Source of the DNA: Streptomyces dioscori
GTDB taxonomy: Bacteria; Actinomycetota; Actinomycetes; Streptomycetales; Streptomycetaceae
Length of the DNA stretch: 64,000 bases
Assembly (NCBI RefSeq): GCF_003024195.1
Contig: NZ_KZ679050.1
Location: 274,144-338,143, forward strand
Direction of reading: 5' to 3'
In this document: positions 23,409 through 35,225 of the stretch, one piece after another
Position numbering within the stretch: the stretch's first letter is position 1
How the letters are laid out: each line of letters begins with the position of its first letter
Notes under the pieces: model-generated
Told to the model about the DNA's origin: nothing
Databases searched by the model: none
The model's input: only the letters and a program-made list of their open reading frames with translations
Translations under genes and position numbers: made by a program

Positions 23409-24716
23409 ATGCGAAAGGCGGTGGGAGCTGTGCGGCTCTCACGAAGGGGCCTGCTCCGCGCGGGACTGGCCGGTACGGCCGCGACCGCGCTCGGCGGCCT
23501 GGCGTCCGGCTGCGCCGTACCGACGGGCTCGACGGGCCGGAACATGGTGCTCTGGTACTGGAGCGGCGGCCTGAGCGACACCGTCGTCAAGAAGGCCAAG
23601 GCCCGTTACGACAGCGCCGTGGACCTGGACGCGATCCAGATCGGCGGCTACTACCGCTCCAAGCTCATCACCACGATGACCGGCCAGGCCCATGTCCCCG
23701 ACATCGCGGGGCTCAAGGGCGAGGACATGGCGTCGTACCTGCCGAACGCCGACCAGTTCGTGGACCTGCGCACACTCGGCGCGGAGAAGCTCAAGGACCA
23801 GTACCTGGACTGGAAGTGGCAGCAGGGCGTGGCCCCCGACGGCAGCCTCGTCGGCTTCCCCATCGACGTGGGTCCCGTCGTGCAGTACTACCAGCCGGCC
23901 GTCTACGAGAAGGCCGGGCTCGCGTACGAACCGGACGACGTGTCCAAGGAGATGGGCACCTGGGACCAGTTCTTCGCCGCGGGTGAGCAGCTCAAGAAGC
24001 GGGTGCGCGGGGCGTTCATCCTGACCGACATCACCAGCGTCTTCGAGATGTCGATCGGACAGGGCACCCAGCGGTTCGTCGACAAGGACAAGCACTTCAT
24101 CGGCGACCAGGAACATGTGCGCGTCTGCTGGGACCGTGCCGTGGAGGCCAAGCGGCGCGGGCTCGCGTCGAGCATCGTGACGGGCACGCCCGACTCGATC
24201 TCGGCCACCGAGAGCGGCGAGCTGCCCAGCCAGCTCAACGCCTCGTGGGCGGCGGGCGACCTCAAGCTCCAGTACCCGAAGACCAAGGGCAGATGGCGGG
24301 TCGCGAACTGTCCCGGCGGCCCCTCGAACGTCGGCGGCTCCTTCCTCGCGATCACCAAGGCGTGCCGTGAACCCGAGAAGGCCTTCGAGATCATCACCTG
24401 GCTGCTCAACGCGGACAACCAGGCCCAGGGCTTCATGGACGCGGGGCTCTTCCCCTCGACCCCTGCCTCGTACGGGCTGAAGAAGCTGCGGGAGCACGAC
24501 CCGTTCTTCGGCGACCAGATCACGATGGACGTGTACGGGCCGGCCGCGGAGAAGATCCCGGTCGCCTTCAACAGCCCGTTCGACGTGGCACTCGGGCAGC
24601 CGATCAGGGACGAGATCAAGAACGTCGGCGTCCTCGGCAAGAACCCGGAGAACGCCTGGAAGGACGCCATGAGCAAGTGCCGGCGTATCGCCGACCACCT
24701 GGGGGTGAGCTACTGA
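23409..24716 (+). CDS. Sugar ABC transporter substrate-binding protein, Tat-exported lipoprotein
   Basis: 435 residues. The N-terminus has a twin-arginine motif (LSRRGLLRAGLAG) followed by a hydrophobic stretch and a lipobox (LASGC) with C35, so it is exported folded by Tat and lipid-anchored. The rest fits the extracellular solute-binding family 1, for example a middle segment FPIDVGPVVQYYQPAVYEKA and the Trp-rich start LWYWSGGLSD. It captures the oligosaccharide for the next two permeases. The start is moderately certain: GTG 23430 would still keep the Tat motif. The gene's TGA overlaps the next ATG. Confidence 0.88.
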   Translation: MRKAVGAVRLSRRGLLRAGLAGTAATALGGLASGCAVPTGSTGRNMVLWYWSGGLSDTVVKKAKARYDSAVDLDAIQIGGYYRSKLITTMTGQAHVPDIAGLKGEDMASYLPNADQFVDLRTLGAEKLKDQYLDWKWQQGVAPDGSLVGFPIDVGPVVQYYQPAVYEKAGLAYEPDDVSKEMGTWDQFFAAGEQLKKRVRGAFILTDITSVFEMSIGQGTQRFVDKDKHFIGDQEHVRVCWDRAVEAKRRGLASSIVTGTPDSISATESGELPSQLNASWAAGDLKLQYPKTKGRWRVANCPGGPSNVGGSFLAITKACREPEKAFEIITWLLNADNQAQGFMDAGLFPSTPASYGLKKLREHDPFFGDQITMDVYGPAAEKIPVAFNSPFDVALGQPIRDEIKNVGVLGKNPENAWKDAMSKCRRIADHLGVSY

Positions 24717-25678
24717 TGGCTACCGCACCCCTGGTCGAGAAGCCCCCGGCGCCCGTCGCCGAGCCGCCCGCCGTCAATCCCAAGAAGGGCATCCTGAGCT
24801 ACTGGCGGCTGTACGCCGCGATCTCCCCCTTCTATCTCCTCTTCCTCGCCTTCGGTCTGATCCCGGTCGGCTTCTCGCTCTATCTGTCGTTCCACCGGTG
24901 GGACGGCCTCGGCTCGATGGAGTACGCGGGCCTCTCGCAGTACCGCTATCTGCTGAGCGACACCGACTTCTGGAGCTCGATCGGCAACACGCTGATCATC
25001 TGGGCGCTGGCCACCTTCCCCATGATCTTCCTCGCGATGATCACGGCCGTGATGCTCAACTCGGCGGTCCGCTTCAAGAACGTCTACCGCTTCGCGTACT
25101 TCCTGCCGAACGTCACCTCGGTGGTCGCCGTCGCGATCATCTTCGGCTCGGTCTTCTCCACCAACTTCGGCCTGGTGAACGCCCTGTTGCAGGCGGTCGG
25201 CCTCGACCAGATCGCCTGGCTGAACACCCCCTGGGGCATCAAGGTCGCCATCGCCACCCTGATGACCTGGCAGTGGACCGGCTACAACGCGATCATCTTC
25301 CTCGCCGGACTCCAGACGATCCCCGGCGAGCTGTACGAGGCGGCCCGCATGGACGGCGCCGGACCCGTGCAGACCTTCTTCCGGATCACACTCCCGCTGA
25401 TGCGGCCGGTGCTGCTGTTCGTGCTCGTCATCTCGACGGTGACGGGGCTGCAGAGCTTCTCCGAACCGCAGGTGCTGCTGCAGTCCACCGCCAACGAGTC
25501 CACGTTCTCCGGCGGTCCCGACCACGCCGGCCGCACGATGGTCCTCTACTTCTTCCAGCAGACCTTCGACAACAACGACTTCGGCTACGGCGCGGCCGTG
25601 GCCTGGGGCATCTTCCTCGTCGTCGTCATCTTCTCGATCATCAACTGGCGCCTGGTGCAGCGCCGGGGCGAAGACTAG
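24716..25678 (+). CDS. Sugar ABC transporter permease (MalF-like)
   Basis: 320 residues with six expected membrane helices after a Pro-rich cytoplasmic start. The EAA loop is EAARMDGAGPVQTFFRITLP, typical of MalF/UgpA-type carbohydrate permeases. The ATG overlaps the stop of the binding-protein gene (TGATG), indicating coupling. It pairs with the following MalG-like permease. Confidence 0.9.
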   Translation: MATAPLVEKPPAPVAEPPAVNPKKGILSYWRLYAAISPFYLLFLAFGLIPVGFSLYLSFHRWDGLGSMEYAGLSQYRYLLSDTDFWSSIGNTLIIWALATFPMIFLAMITAVMLNSAVRFKNVYRFAYFLPNVTSVVAVAIIFGSVFSTNFGLVNALLQAVGLDQIAWLNTPWGIKVAIATLMTWQWTGYNAIIFLAGLQTIPGELYEAARMDGAGPVQTFFRITLPLMRPVLLFVLVISTVTGLQSFSEPQVLLQSTANESTFSGGPDHAGRTMVLYFFQQTFDNNDFGYGAAVAWGIFLVVVIFSIINWRLVQRRGED

Positions 25679-25692
25679 GGAGGCCCGTCACC

Positions 25693-26591
25693 ATGGCTGT
25701 CACCACACAGACCGAGCCCGCCCCCACCGAGCCGCCGCGCGCCGAGCCCACCAAGGGCACGCGTATCCGAGGCACCCAGCGCAGGGGCATCGCGCTCCAC
25801 CTCTCCCTCGCCGTCGGGGTACTGCTCTCCGCGTTCCCCTTCTACTGGGCCGTGATCATGTCGACGCACACGTCGACCGAGATCTTCTCCTACCCGCCGA
25901 AACTGCTGCCCGGCTCGCACTTCGGCGACAACCTCAGCAAGCTGTTCGACAGCATCGACTTCTTCGGGTCGATGTTCAACTCGCTGCTCGTCGCCGTCTC
26001 CGTGACGTTCCTCGTGCTGTTCTTCGACTCGCTGGCCGCGTTCGTCTTCGCCAAGTTCAGTTTCCCCGGCCGCCGGGTGCTGTTCGCGATGATGATGGCC
26101 ATCTTCATGGTGCCGGCGCAGCTCGCCGCCATCCCGCAGTTCGTGATCATGGCGAAGCTGGGCTGGATCGGCTCGATGACCTCGCTGATCGTGCCGGCCG
26201 CCGCGAACGCCTTCGGCATCTTCTGGATGCGGCAGTACATGAAGAGCGCGATCCACGACGAGCTGCTGGACGCCTCGAAGATCGACGGGGCGAGCTTCCT
26301 GCGCCAGTACTGGCACGTGGCCCTGCCCGTGGTCCGCCCCGGGCTCGCCTTCCTCGGCATCTTCACGTTCATGGGCCAGTGGAACGACTACGCCTGGCCG
26401 CTGATCGCCCTCACCAACCCGGACAACGTGACCCTCCAGGTCGCCCTCTCCCAGCTCAACGGCGTTCACGGCACCACGGACTACGGGATGGTCATGACGG
26501 GTGCGGTCCTCGCCCTGATCCCCCTGCTGATCGTCTTCGCGATCGGCGCCAAGCAGATCATCGCCGACCTCGGCAAGGGAGCGATCCGCTG

Positions 26592-26592
<1 letters not shown>
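25693..26592 (+). CDS. Sugar ABC transporter permease (MalG-like)
   Basis: 299 residues. The EAA loop is DASKIDGASFLRQYWHVALP and several membrane helices follow an Arg-rich N-terminal tail. AGGGAGG lies nine bases before the ATG. The two permeases need an ATPase, but none is encoded at this locus. Streptomyces commonly uses one shared ATPase, MsiK, for many sugar importers, which would explain the absence. Confidence 0.9.
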
Positions 26593-29519
<2,927 letters not shown>

Positions 29520-29555
29520 CCGTCCGGAACCGGCGGCGGCTGGGTGCGCTCGTCT

Positions 29556-29628
29556 TCGGGTGCGGGTGCGTGGGGGCTCGTCGCGCAGTTCCCCACGCCC
29601 CTGAAGGCAAGGGGCTGCACCCCCCCTG
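29556..29628. repeat. Streptomyces intergenic repeat, copy 2
   Basis: Carries GCGCAGTTCCCCACGCCCCT, the reverse complement of the core seen at 10838-10857 with one change, followed by a CAAGGGGCTGCACCCCCC segment that can fold. It sits 36 bases after the GH2 stop and probably ends that transcript. Confidence 0.75.
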
Positions 29629-29668
29629 AAAGGCGAACGACTGTGATCGGCGGGCGTACCGTGGGTGG

Positions 29669-30496
29669 GTGACCAGTGACGAGGCGTTGCGGCCCCAGTC
29701 CCTCATGTTGTCCTTTCTCGGTGACCAGGTGCTCGGTCGGGATGTCTGCGTGTATTCGGGGAGCGTCATCGATGTCTTCGGGCGGGCGGGAGTCGGAGAG
29801 CACGCGACCCGGTCCACCCTGACGCGGATGGTCGGCCGCGATCTGCTGCGGCGGCAGCGCGAGGGGCGCCGGATGTACTTCGGACTGACCGAGCGCTCGG
29901 AGGCCGTGCTGCGGGACGGCGAGCAGCGGATCTGGGAGGAGGGGGCCGTCAACCGCCGGTGGGACGGCACCTGGACCCTGCTCGGCTTCTCACTGCCCGA
30001 GTCGTGGCAGCGCCAACGGCACGATCTACGCGCGCAGTTGACGTGGAACGGCTTCGGCCCGCTGTTCGGCGGGCTGTGGATCGCGCCCGGCGAGACCGAC
30101 GTCTCCGGACTCGTCGCCGAACTCGGCCTGTCCGCCCACGTGAAGATCTTCCGCGCCCACGCGGACGCCGGTATGGACATCGGCGCGATGATCGAGGAGA
30201 CCTGGGAACTGGACGAACTTGCCAAGCGCTACCAGGCGTTCGTCCGCCGCTGGCAGCACTGGGAGACGGCCGAGCCCGCGGCCGACGAGGCCCTCGCACT
30301 GCGGCTGCGCCTGTCGACGCAGTGGCTCCAGGTGGTCCGCCGGGACCCGCGCCTGCCGGTCAAGCACCTCCCGGACAACTGGCCCGCCGACCAGGCCGAG
30401 AAGACGTTCCGAACGGTCTACACCCGCCTGACCCCCTTGGCCCAACAATCCGCGGACCACCTCTTGGACCTGGTCCCGGTGAGACCACCCGTCTAG
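29669..30496 (+). CDS. PaaX-family transcriptional regulator
   Basis: 275 residues with the PaaX order: N-terminal winged helix (PQSLMLSFLGDQVLGRD, GVGEHATRSTLTRMVGRDLL), a central PaaX domain with WDGTWTLLGFSLPE, and a C-terminal domain with FRTVYTRLTPLAQQSADHLL. The family represses aromatic-CoA pathways and responds to CoA thioesters such as phenylacetyl-CoA. The start is a GTG at 29669, with no strong ribosome site. It points toward, and converges with, the CoA-ligase operon and is a reasonable controller of it, though MarR and IclR genes lie at that operon's promoter end. Confidence 0.88.
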   Translation: MTSDEALRPQSLMLSFLGDQVLGRDVCVYSGSVIDVFGRAGVGEHATRSTLTRMVGRDLLRRQREGRRMYFGLTERSEAVLRDGEQRIWEEGAVNRRWDGTWTLLGFSLPESWQRQRHDLRAQLTWNGFGPLFGGLWIAPGETDVSGLVAELGLSAHVKIFRAHADAGMDIGAMIEETWELDELAKRYQAFVRRWQHWETAEPAADEALALRLRLSTQWLQVVRRDPRLPVKHLPDNWPADQAEKTFRTVYTRLTPLAQQSADHLLDLVPVRPPV

Positions 30497-30508
30497 GGGT
30501 GCCTCTCA

Positions 30509-30552
30509 GGGGCGCGGGGAACGGCGCGACCAGCCACGACGGACCCGCACCC
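30509..30552. repeat. Streptomyces intergenic repeat, copy 3
   Basis: Reads GGGGCGCGGGGAACGGCGCG, then ACCAGCCACGACGGACCCGC. It starts 13 bases after the PaaX stop and sits between two convergent genes, fitting a bidirectional transcript end. Confidence 0.8.
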
Positions 30553-30574
30553 GACCACGCACCGAACACCTTCG

Positions 30575-31030
30575 TCACACATAGAACCGGGACAAGCTCT
30601 GCAACACCGCCGCCGGCTTCCCCACCCCTTCGATCTCGATCGTGCCGTCGACGGCGACCTGCACCCCGCCCGGTACATCGGAGACCTCCGCAAGCCGCGC
30701 GACAAGCCGTATCCGCGCCCCCACCTTCACCGGCGAGGGAAACCGCACCTTGTTCAGCCCGTAGTTGACCTTCGTGGTCACGCCCCGGACGTCCAGCAGT
30801 TCGGTGAAGAGCGGGATGAACAGCGACAGGGTGAGGTACCCGTGCGCGATCGGCGCCCCGAACGGCCCCCGCGCGGCCTTCTCCGCGTCGACGTGGATCC
30901 ACTGGTGGTCCCCCGTGGCATCGGCGAAGGTGTTGATCCGTTCCTGGGTCACCTCGATCCACTCGCTCGTACCGAGGTCACCCCCGGCGAGCTTCCGGAG
31001 TTCGTCGACACCGTTCACCGCGATGGTCAT
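30575..31030 (-). CDS. MaoC-like (R)-specific enoyl-CoA hydratase
   Basis: 151 residues, the usual length for a single hot-dog MaoC domain. The catalytic block FADATGDHQWIHVDAEKA supplies the Asp and His of hydratase 2, and FGAPIAHGYLTLSL follows. It hydrates an enoyl-CoA to a 3-hydroxyacyl-CoA. The ATG at 31030 has AGAGGAGAG upstream. It is the last gene of the SDR / amidohydrolase / CoA-ligase operon. Confidence 0.9.
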   Translation of the reverse strand: MTIAVNGVDELRKLAGGDLGTSEWIEVTQERINTFADATGDHQWIHVDAEKAARGPFGAPIAHGYLTLSLFIPLFTELLDVRGVTTKVNYGLNKVRFPSPVKVGARIRLVARLAEVSDVPGGVQVAVDGTIEIEGVGKPAAVLQSLSRFYV

Positions 31031-31069
31031 ATGGCTCTCCTCTACTGGAAGTCGCTTACTGGAAGTCGC

Positions 31070-32587
31070 CTACTGGGAGTCGACCCCGTACCGCCGCCGG
31101 ACACGGGACTTGAGCAACTTGCCGGAGGCGGTCCGCGGGAGTTCGTCCGCGAGCACCACCGACTTCGGGATCTTGTACTTTGCGAGGTGGCCGGTGAGGG
31201 ACGCGAGGACCTCGTCGGGGTCCAGCTCGACGCCCTCGCGCGCGACCACCACCGCGCGCGGCACCTCGCCCCACTTCTCGTCGGGCACGCCGATGACCGC
31301 GCATTCGGCGATACCGGGGTGAGCGAGGAGGCAGTCCTCTATCTCGGCGGGATAGACGTTCTCGCCGCCCGAGATGATCATGTCCTTGATGCGGTCGACG
31401 ACGGTCACATAGCCGTCCTCGTCGATCCGGGCCGCGTCCCCGCTGCGGAACCAGCCGTCGCTGAACACGGCCGCGGTCTCGTCGGGCGATCCCCAGTAAC
31501 CGGGCATGACATGGGGACCGCGTACGACGATCTCGCCCGTCTCGCCGACGTCCGCGAGGTCGGCCGGGGTGAGGCCGGGCCGTACGACACGTACATCGCT
31601 GAAGAAGTGCGGCACTCCCGCCGAGCCCGCCTTGGTCACCGCGTGCTCGGCGTCCAGGAAGAGCACGCCGGGCGATGCCTCGGTCATGCCGTAGCCCTGG
31701 AGGAAGGTGAGGCCGCGCTCCTGGTAGGCGGCGATGAGCGGGGTCGGCACGGGTGAGCCGCCGCAGCTGAGCATGCGCAGCGAGGACAGGTCGGCGTCGG
31801 CCCAGCCCGGCCGGCGGGCCACCTGCTCGAACATGGTGGGCACGCCGAACATGAAGGTGATCCGGTGCCGTTCGATCAGATCGAGGGTGGCCGCCGGGTC
31901 GAACGCCTCGACCAGGACACAGGTTCCGCCCTTGAGGAGGACGGGGAGGGCCAGCATGTTCAGACCCGCCGTGTGGAACAACGGGGCCGACACCAGGGCG
32001 CGTTCGTCCGCGATCAGGTCCTGGTCGACGAGGACGTTGACGGCGTTCCATGTCAGATTGCCGTGGGTGAGCATCGCGCCCTTGGGCCGGCCCGTCGTCC
32101 CCGAGGTGTACATGATGACGCAGGTGTCGTCGGCGGTGACGGGTTCGTCGATCGCCTCCTCGGAGGCCGCGGCGAGCAACTGGTCGTAGCCGGCGCCCAC
32201 TTCGACGTACGTACGCACCTCGCAGGTGCCCGGCAGGCCGGCGACCAGCCCCTCGGACTCCGGCCCGTGCACGAGGACCTTCGCGCCGGAGTCTTCGAGC
32301 TGGTAGGCGATCTCGGGCCCGGCGAGGCGGGTGTTGAGCGGGACGAAGACCGCGCCGAGCGTGCCGGCCGCGAACAGCGTCTCCAGGTAGGAGGGGTGGT
32401 TCGGGCCGAGGTAGGCGATCCGGTCGCCGCGGCGCACCCCTCGGGCGCGCAGGGCGTGGGCGAGGCGGGTGGTGCGCTCGTACAGGCCGCCGTACGTGAG
32501 TGTCGTGCCGTCGTGGATCAGGGCGGTGCGGTGCGGGGTCTTGCGGGCCCGGCGGGCGGGCCACGACCCCAGTCCCTCGTTACGCAT
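31070..32587 (-). CDS. Acyl-CoA ligase (AMP-forming, ANL superfamily)
   Basis: 505 residues with a complete ANL set: P-loop YTSGTTGRPKGAML, QGYGMTEASPG, GWFRSGDAARIDEDGY, VVDRIKDMIISGGENVYP and the catalytic Lys in RTASGKLLK near the C-terminus. It activates a carboxylic acid, probably aromatic or branched, as a CoA thioester. The ATG at 32587 has AAGGGG upstream. About 110 bases of short tandem repeat separate it from the amidohydrolase gene. Confidence 0.92.
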   Translation of the reverse strand: MRNEGLGSWPARRARKTPHRTALIHDGTTLTYGGLYERTTRLAHALRARGVRRGDRIAYLGPNHPSYLETLFAAGTLGAVFVPLNTRLAGPEIAYQLEDSGAKVLVHGPESEGLVAGLPGTCEVRTYVEVGAGYDQLLAAASEEAIDEPVTADDTCVIMYTSGTTGRPKGAMLTHGNLTWNAVNVLVDQDLIADERALVSAPLFHTAGLNMLALPVLLKGGTCVLVEAFDPAATLDLIERHRITFMFGVPTMFEQVARRPGWADADLSSLRMLSCGGSPVPTPLIAAYQERGLTFLQGYGMTEASPGVLFLDAEHAVTKAGSAGVPHFFSDVRVVRPGLTPADLADVGETGEIVVRGPHVMPGYWGSPDETAAVFSDGWFRSGDAARIDEDGYVTVVDRIKDMIISGGENVYPAEIEDCLLAHPGIAECAVIGVPDEKWGEVPRAVVVAREGVELDPDEVLASLTGHLAKYKIPKSVVLADELPRTASGKLLKSRVRRRYGVDSQ

Positions 32588-32601
32588 GGCGTACCCCTTA
32601 C

Positions 32602-32720
32602 GGCTCGGTGTGTCCGGTCACGGCCCGGTGAGGCCGGTCATGGCTTGACGGGCCGTTCATGGCTCGGTGTGTCCGGTCATGGCTCGGTGTGTCCGGTCAT
32701 GGCTTGGTGAGGCCGAGCAG
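32602..32720. repeat. Six imperfect 20-bp tandem repeats at the amidohydrolase/ligase junction
   Basis: Unit GGCTCGGTGTGTCCGGTCAT. Copies start at 32602, 32622, 32642 (19 bases), 32661, 32681 and 32701; the fourth and fifth are identical. The last copy codes for the final residues of the amidohydrolase and its stop lies in the fifth. The array spans the whole gap up to the region before the ligase start. Confidence 0.85.
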
Positions 32721-33590
32721 CCGGGCCGCGTTCTCCTTGAGGATCTTCGGCCTGACCTCGTCCTTGACGGGGAGCTTCGCGAAGTCGGCGAGCCAGCGGT
32801 CCGGGGTGAGGACCGGGTAGTCGGAGCCGAACAGCACCTTGTCCTTGAGCAGGGTGTTCGCGTACTGCACGAGCTGCGGCGGGAAGTACTTCGGTGACCA
32901 GCCGGAGAGGTCGATGTGGACGCCCGGCTTGTGCGTGGCGACCGCGAGGGCCTCGTCCTGCCAGGGGAAGGACGGATGCGCCAGGATGATCTTCAGGTGC
33001 GGGAAGTCCGCGGCCACGTCGTCGACATGCAGCGGGTTGGAGTACTTGAGGCGGATGCCTCCCCCGCCGGGCACGCCCGCGCCGATGCCGGTCTGCCCGG
33101 TGTGGAAGAGGGCGATGGCGCCGGTCTCCTCGATGACCTCGTACAACGCGTACGCCACGGAACGGTCGTTGGGGAAGAAGCCCTGGATGCTGGGGTGGAA
33201 CTTGAAGCCCTTCACCCCGTACTCCTCGACCAGCCGACGGGCCCGCTTCACCCCCGCCTTCCCGCGGAACGGGTCGATGGAGGCGAACGGGATCAGCACG
33301 TCCGGGTTGGCGGCGGCGGCCTCGGCGACCTCCTCGTTCGGGACGGGTTCGGTGCCGGTCGCGGACTCGGCGTCGACCGTGAAGATCACGGCGGCCATCC
33401 TCCGCTCCCGGTAGTACGCGGCCGTCTCCTCCAGGGTCGGCTTCCGCTTGCCCTCGACCTTGAAATAGGCGCTGGAGGCCGCGTGCAGGTCGTCGTCGAG
33501 CGAGGACGTGCCCCTGGAGGAGACCTCGGCGTGGGTGTGGACGTCGATGGCGACCAGGTCGTCGACGTTCATCGTCATCGGGAGGGTCAT
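32697..33590 (-). CDS. Amidohydrolase-2 family protein (TIM-barrel metal hydrolase or decarboxylase)
   Basis: 297 residues. The metal ligands are recognisable: DVHTH at the N-terminus, FKFHPSIQG, ALFHTGQTG, ILAHPSFPWQ and LFGSDYPVL. The amidohydrolase-2 family includes hydrolases and nonoxidative decarboxylases of aromatic or dicarboxylic acids. The first ATG overlaps the SDR stop (ATGA), so the two are coupled. Within a CoA-ligase operon, removal of a carboxyl group or ring-product hydrolysis is plausible. Confidence 0.85.
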   Translation of the reverse strand: MTLPMTMNVDDLVAIDVHTHAEVSSRGTSSLDDDLHAASSAYFKVEGKRKPTLEETAAYYRERRMAAVIFTVDAESATGTEPVPNEEVAEAAAANPDVLIPFASIDPFRGKAGVKRARRLVEEYGVKGFKFHPSIQGFFPNDRSVAYALYEVIEETGAIALFHTGQTGIGAGVPGGGGIRLKYSNPLHVDDVAADFPHLKIILAHPSFPWQDEALAVATHKPGVHIDLSGWSPKYFPPQLVQYANTLLKDKVLFGSDYPVLTPDRWLADFAKLPVKDEVRPKILKENAARLLGLTKP

Positions 33591-34537
33591 GACGCCTCCG
33601 CGGCCTTGGGCGCGGGTGAGGCTGCGGGCGCGGGGGCGGGGGCGGGGATGCCCACCGTCTGCGGTTCGGCGCCGACCGAGGTGTGCCAGACGTCGGCGAG
33701 CGCCTCGGAGGTCCAGCCGCCGTCGGCGTACGCGGCCCTGATCTCCTGCGGGTGGGACCACAGGGTGACCTTGTCGCCGCCGATGCCGATGGCCTGGCCG
33801 GTCACCCCGCGGGCCGCCTCGGAGGCCAGGAACGGGACGAGGGCCGCGCAGTCCTCGGGGGTGCCGAAGCCCTCGCCCCTGCGCAGGAAGTCCGGCAGCG
33901 GTTCGCCCTGTTTCATGGCCTCGATGTAGGGGGCGAAGGCCGGGATGGTCTCGGTCATCGCGGTCGCGGCCACCGGCACGATCGCGTTGACGGTGATGCC
34001 CGCGCGGGCCAGCTCCATCGACCAGGTTCGGGCCATGGCGGCGATGCCGGCCTTGGCGGCGGAGTAGTTGGTCTGGCCGAAGTTGCCGCGCTGCCCGGCC
34101 GGTGAGCCGACCAGGATCAGCGTGCCGCCCCCGCCCTGCTCCCGCATCCGTACGGCGGCGGCGCGGGCGCAGGTGAAGGTGCCCTTCAGGTGTGTGGTGA
34201 GCACCGCGTCGAAGTCGTCGTCGGTCATCTTCCACAGGACCTTGTCGCGCAGGATGCCCGCGTTGGTGACCAGGACGTCGAGGCGGCCGAACTCCGCGAC
34301 CGCGCGGCCCACCAGGCGCTCCGCGGCCTCGGCGGTGCCGACCGCGACGACCTCGGCCACGGCCGTGCCGCCCGCACCGGTGATCGCCTCGACGGCGTGT
34401 TCGGCGACGGCCTCGTCCACGTCGTTGACGACCACGGAGGCGCCTGCGGCGGCGAGGGCCCGCGCGTAGGCCAGGCCGAGGCCACGGCCGGAACCCGTGA
34501 CCACGGCGACCTTGCCGGTGAGATCGATGCTGGACAC
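33587..34537 (-). CDS. Short-chain dehydrogenase (3-hydroxyacyl-CoA dehydrogenase-like)
   Basis: 316 residues. The cofactor motif is TGSGRGLGLAYARAL, NAG lies in LVTNAGILRD, and the catalytic Ser and Tyr-x3-Lys are in VGSPAGQRG and NYSAAK. The C-terminal half resembles SDRs of multifunctional beta-oxidation enzymes (FLASEAARGVTGQ), and the last 20 residues are an Ala/Pro linker. With the MaoC hydratase it forms a beta-oxidation-type pair. GTG 34537 has AAGGGA upstream. It is the first gene of the operon. Confidence 0.88.
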   Translation of the reverse strand: MSSIDLTGKVAVVTGSGRGLGLAYARALAAAGASVVVNDVDEAVAEHAVEAITGAGGTAVAEVVAVGTAEAAERLVGRAVAEFGRLDVLVTNAGILRDKVLWKMTDDDFDAVLTTHLKGTFTCARAAAVRMREQGGGGTLILVGSPAGQRGNFGQTNYSAAKAGIAAMARTWSMELARAGITVNAIVPVAATAMTETIPAFAPYIEAMKQGEPLPDFLRRGEGFGTPEDCAALVPFLASEAARGVTGQAIGIGGDKVTLWSHPQEIRAAYADGGWTSEALADVWHTSVGAEPQTVGIPAPAPAPAASPAPKAAEAS

Positions 34538-34587
34538 GAAGGGGGTCCCTTCAAGAGCGGTGACGGGGTGACGGGGTGACGGGGTCG

Positions 34588-34616
34588 AAGCTAAGGACAA
34601 TGATTGTTGACGTCAA
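34588..34616 (-). promoter_or_regulatory. Promoter of the SDR operon with MarR-type palindrome
   Basis: On the minus strand, TTGACG (34611-34616), a 17-base spacer, then TAGCTT (34588-34593), about 50 bases before the SDR start. The -35 box is half of a perfect 10-bp palindrome, TTGACGTCAA (34607-34616). It faces the MarR gene, so the palindrome is a likely MarR operator that blocks RNA polymerase. Confidence 0.65.
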
Positions 34617-34777
34617 TAGTTGTTGCCGACTCGGCTGTGCGCCATGCTGGTCGCGTACGGACGCAGTACCGAGCCCCTCTCAGGGCCACGACCAGGGAGC
34701 CCGCCATCGCCCGCCAGCCGCATGTCACCGACCCCCCGCTCACGGATGCCGCGCCGATCGACGCCCAGGAACCGTGG

Positions 34778-35212
34778 ATGCGCGGACTGCACGCGGACAC
34801 GGGCTACCTGCTGTACCGGATGGGGCTGCGCTCGGGGCAGATGTTCAACTCGTTCCTGCAGGAGTCGGGGCTGCGGCTGCGGCACTACGCACTGCTGCGT
34901 TTCCTGGCCACCACCGAAGGCGCGCTCCAGCGGGAGCTGAGCTCACGGCTCGGTTACGACCCGAGCGCGATCGTCGGCCTGGTCGACGACCTGGAGAGGC
35001 TCGGGTTCGCCGAACGCCGCCCCTCCCCCGACGACCGCCGCAGCCGGACCGTCGTACTGACCGGGGACGGGCGTGCCTTCCTGCGCGACACCGACGAGGC
35101 GGGGCTGCGGGTGACGGACGGCCTGCTCGGGCCGCTCGACCCCGCCGAACGGGAGATCCTGCACACGCTGCTGCGGCGCATCGCCGAGACCGAGCTCGAC
35201 TCCGGCGCGTAG
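34778..35212 (+). CDS. MarR-family transcriptional regulator
   Basis: 144 residues from ATG 34778. The winged helix is typical: LRFLATTEGALQRELSSRLG, YDPSAIVGLVDDLERLGFAE and RRPSPDDRRSRTVVLT as the wing. MarR proteins usually repress a divergent operon until an aromatic or CoA-thioester ligand binds. ATG 34778 has AGGAA seven bases upstream. An in-frame GTG at 34637 would add 47 residues of uncertain value and lies close to a possible promoter. Confidence 0.82.
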   Translation: MRGLHADTGYLLYRMGLRSGQMFNSFLQESGLRLRHYALLRFLATTEGALQRELSSRLGYDPSAIVGLVDDLERLGFAERRPSPDDRRSRTVVLTGDGRAFLRDTDEAGLRVTDGLLGPLDPAEREILHTLLRRIAETELDSGA

Positions 35213-35225
35213 AACGGCGCGGCCC

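Noticed and set aside
32602..32720. Possible CRISPR array
   Set aside because: The 20-bp units are directly adjacent with no spacers, and no cas genes are present.
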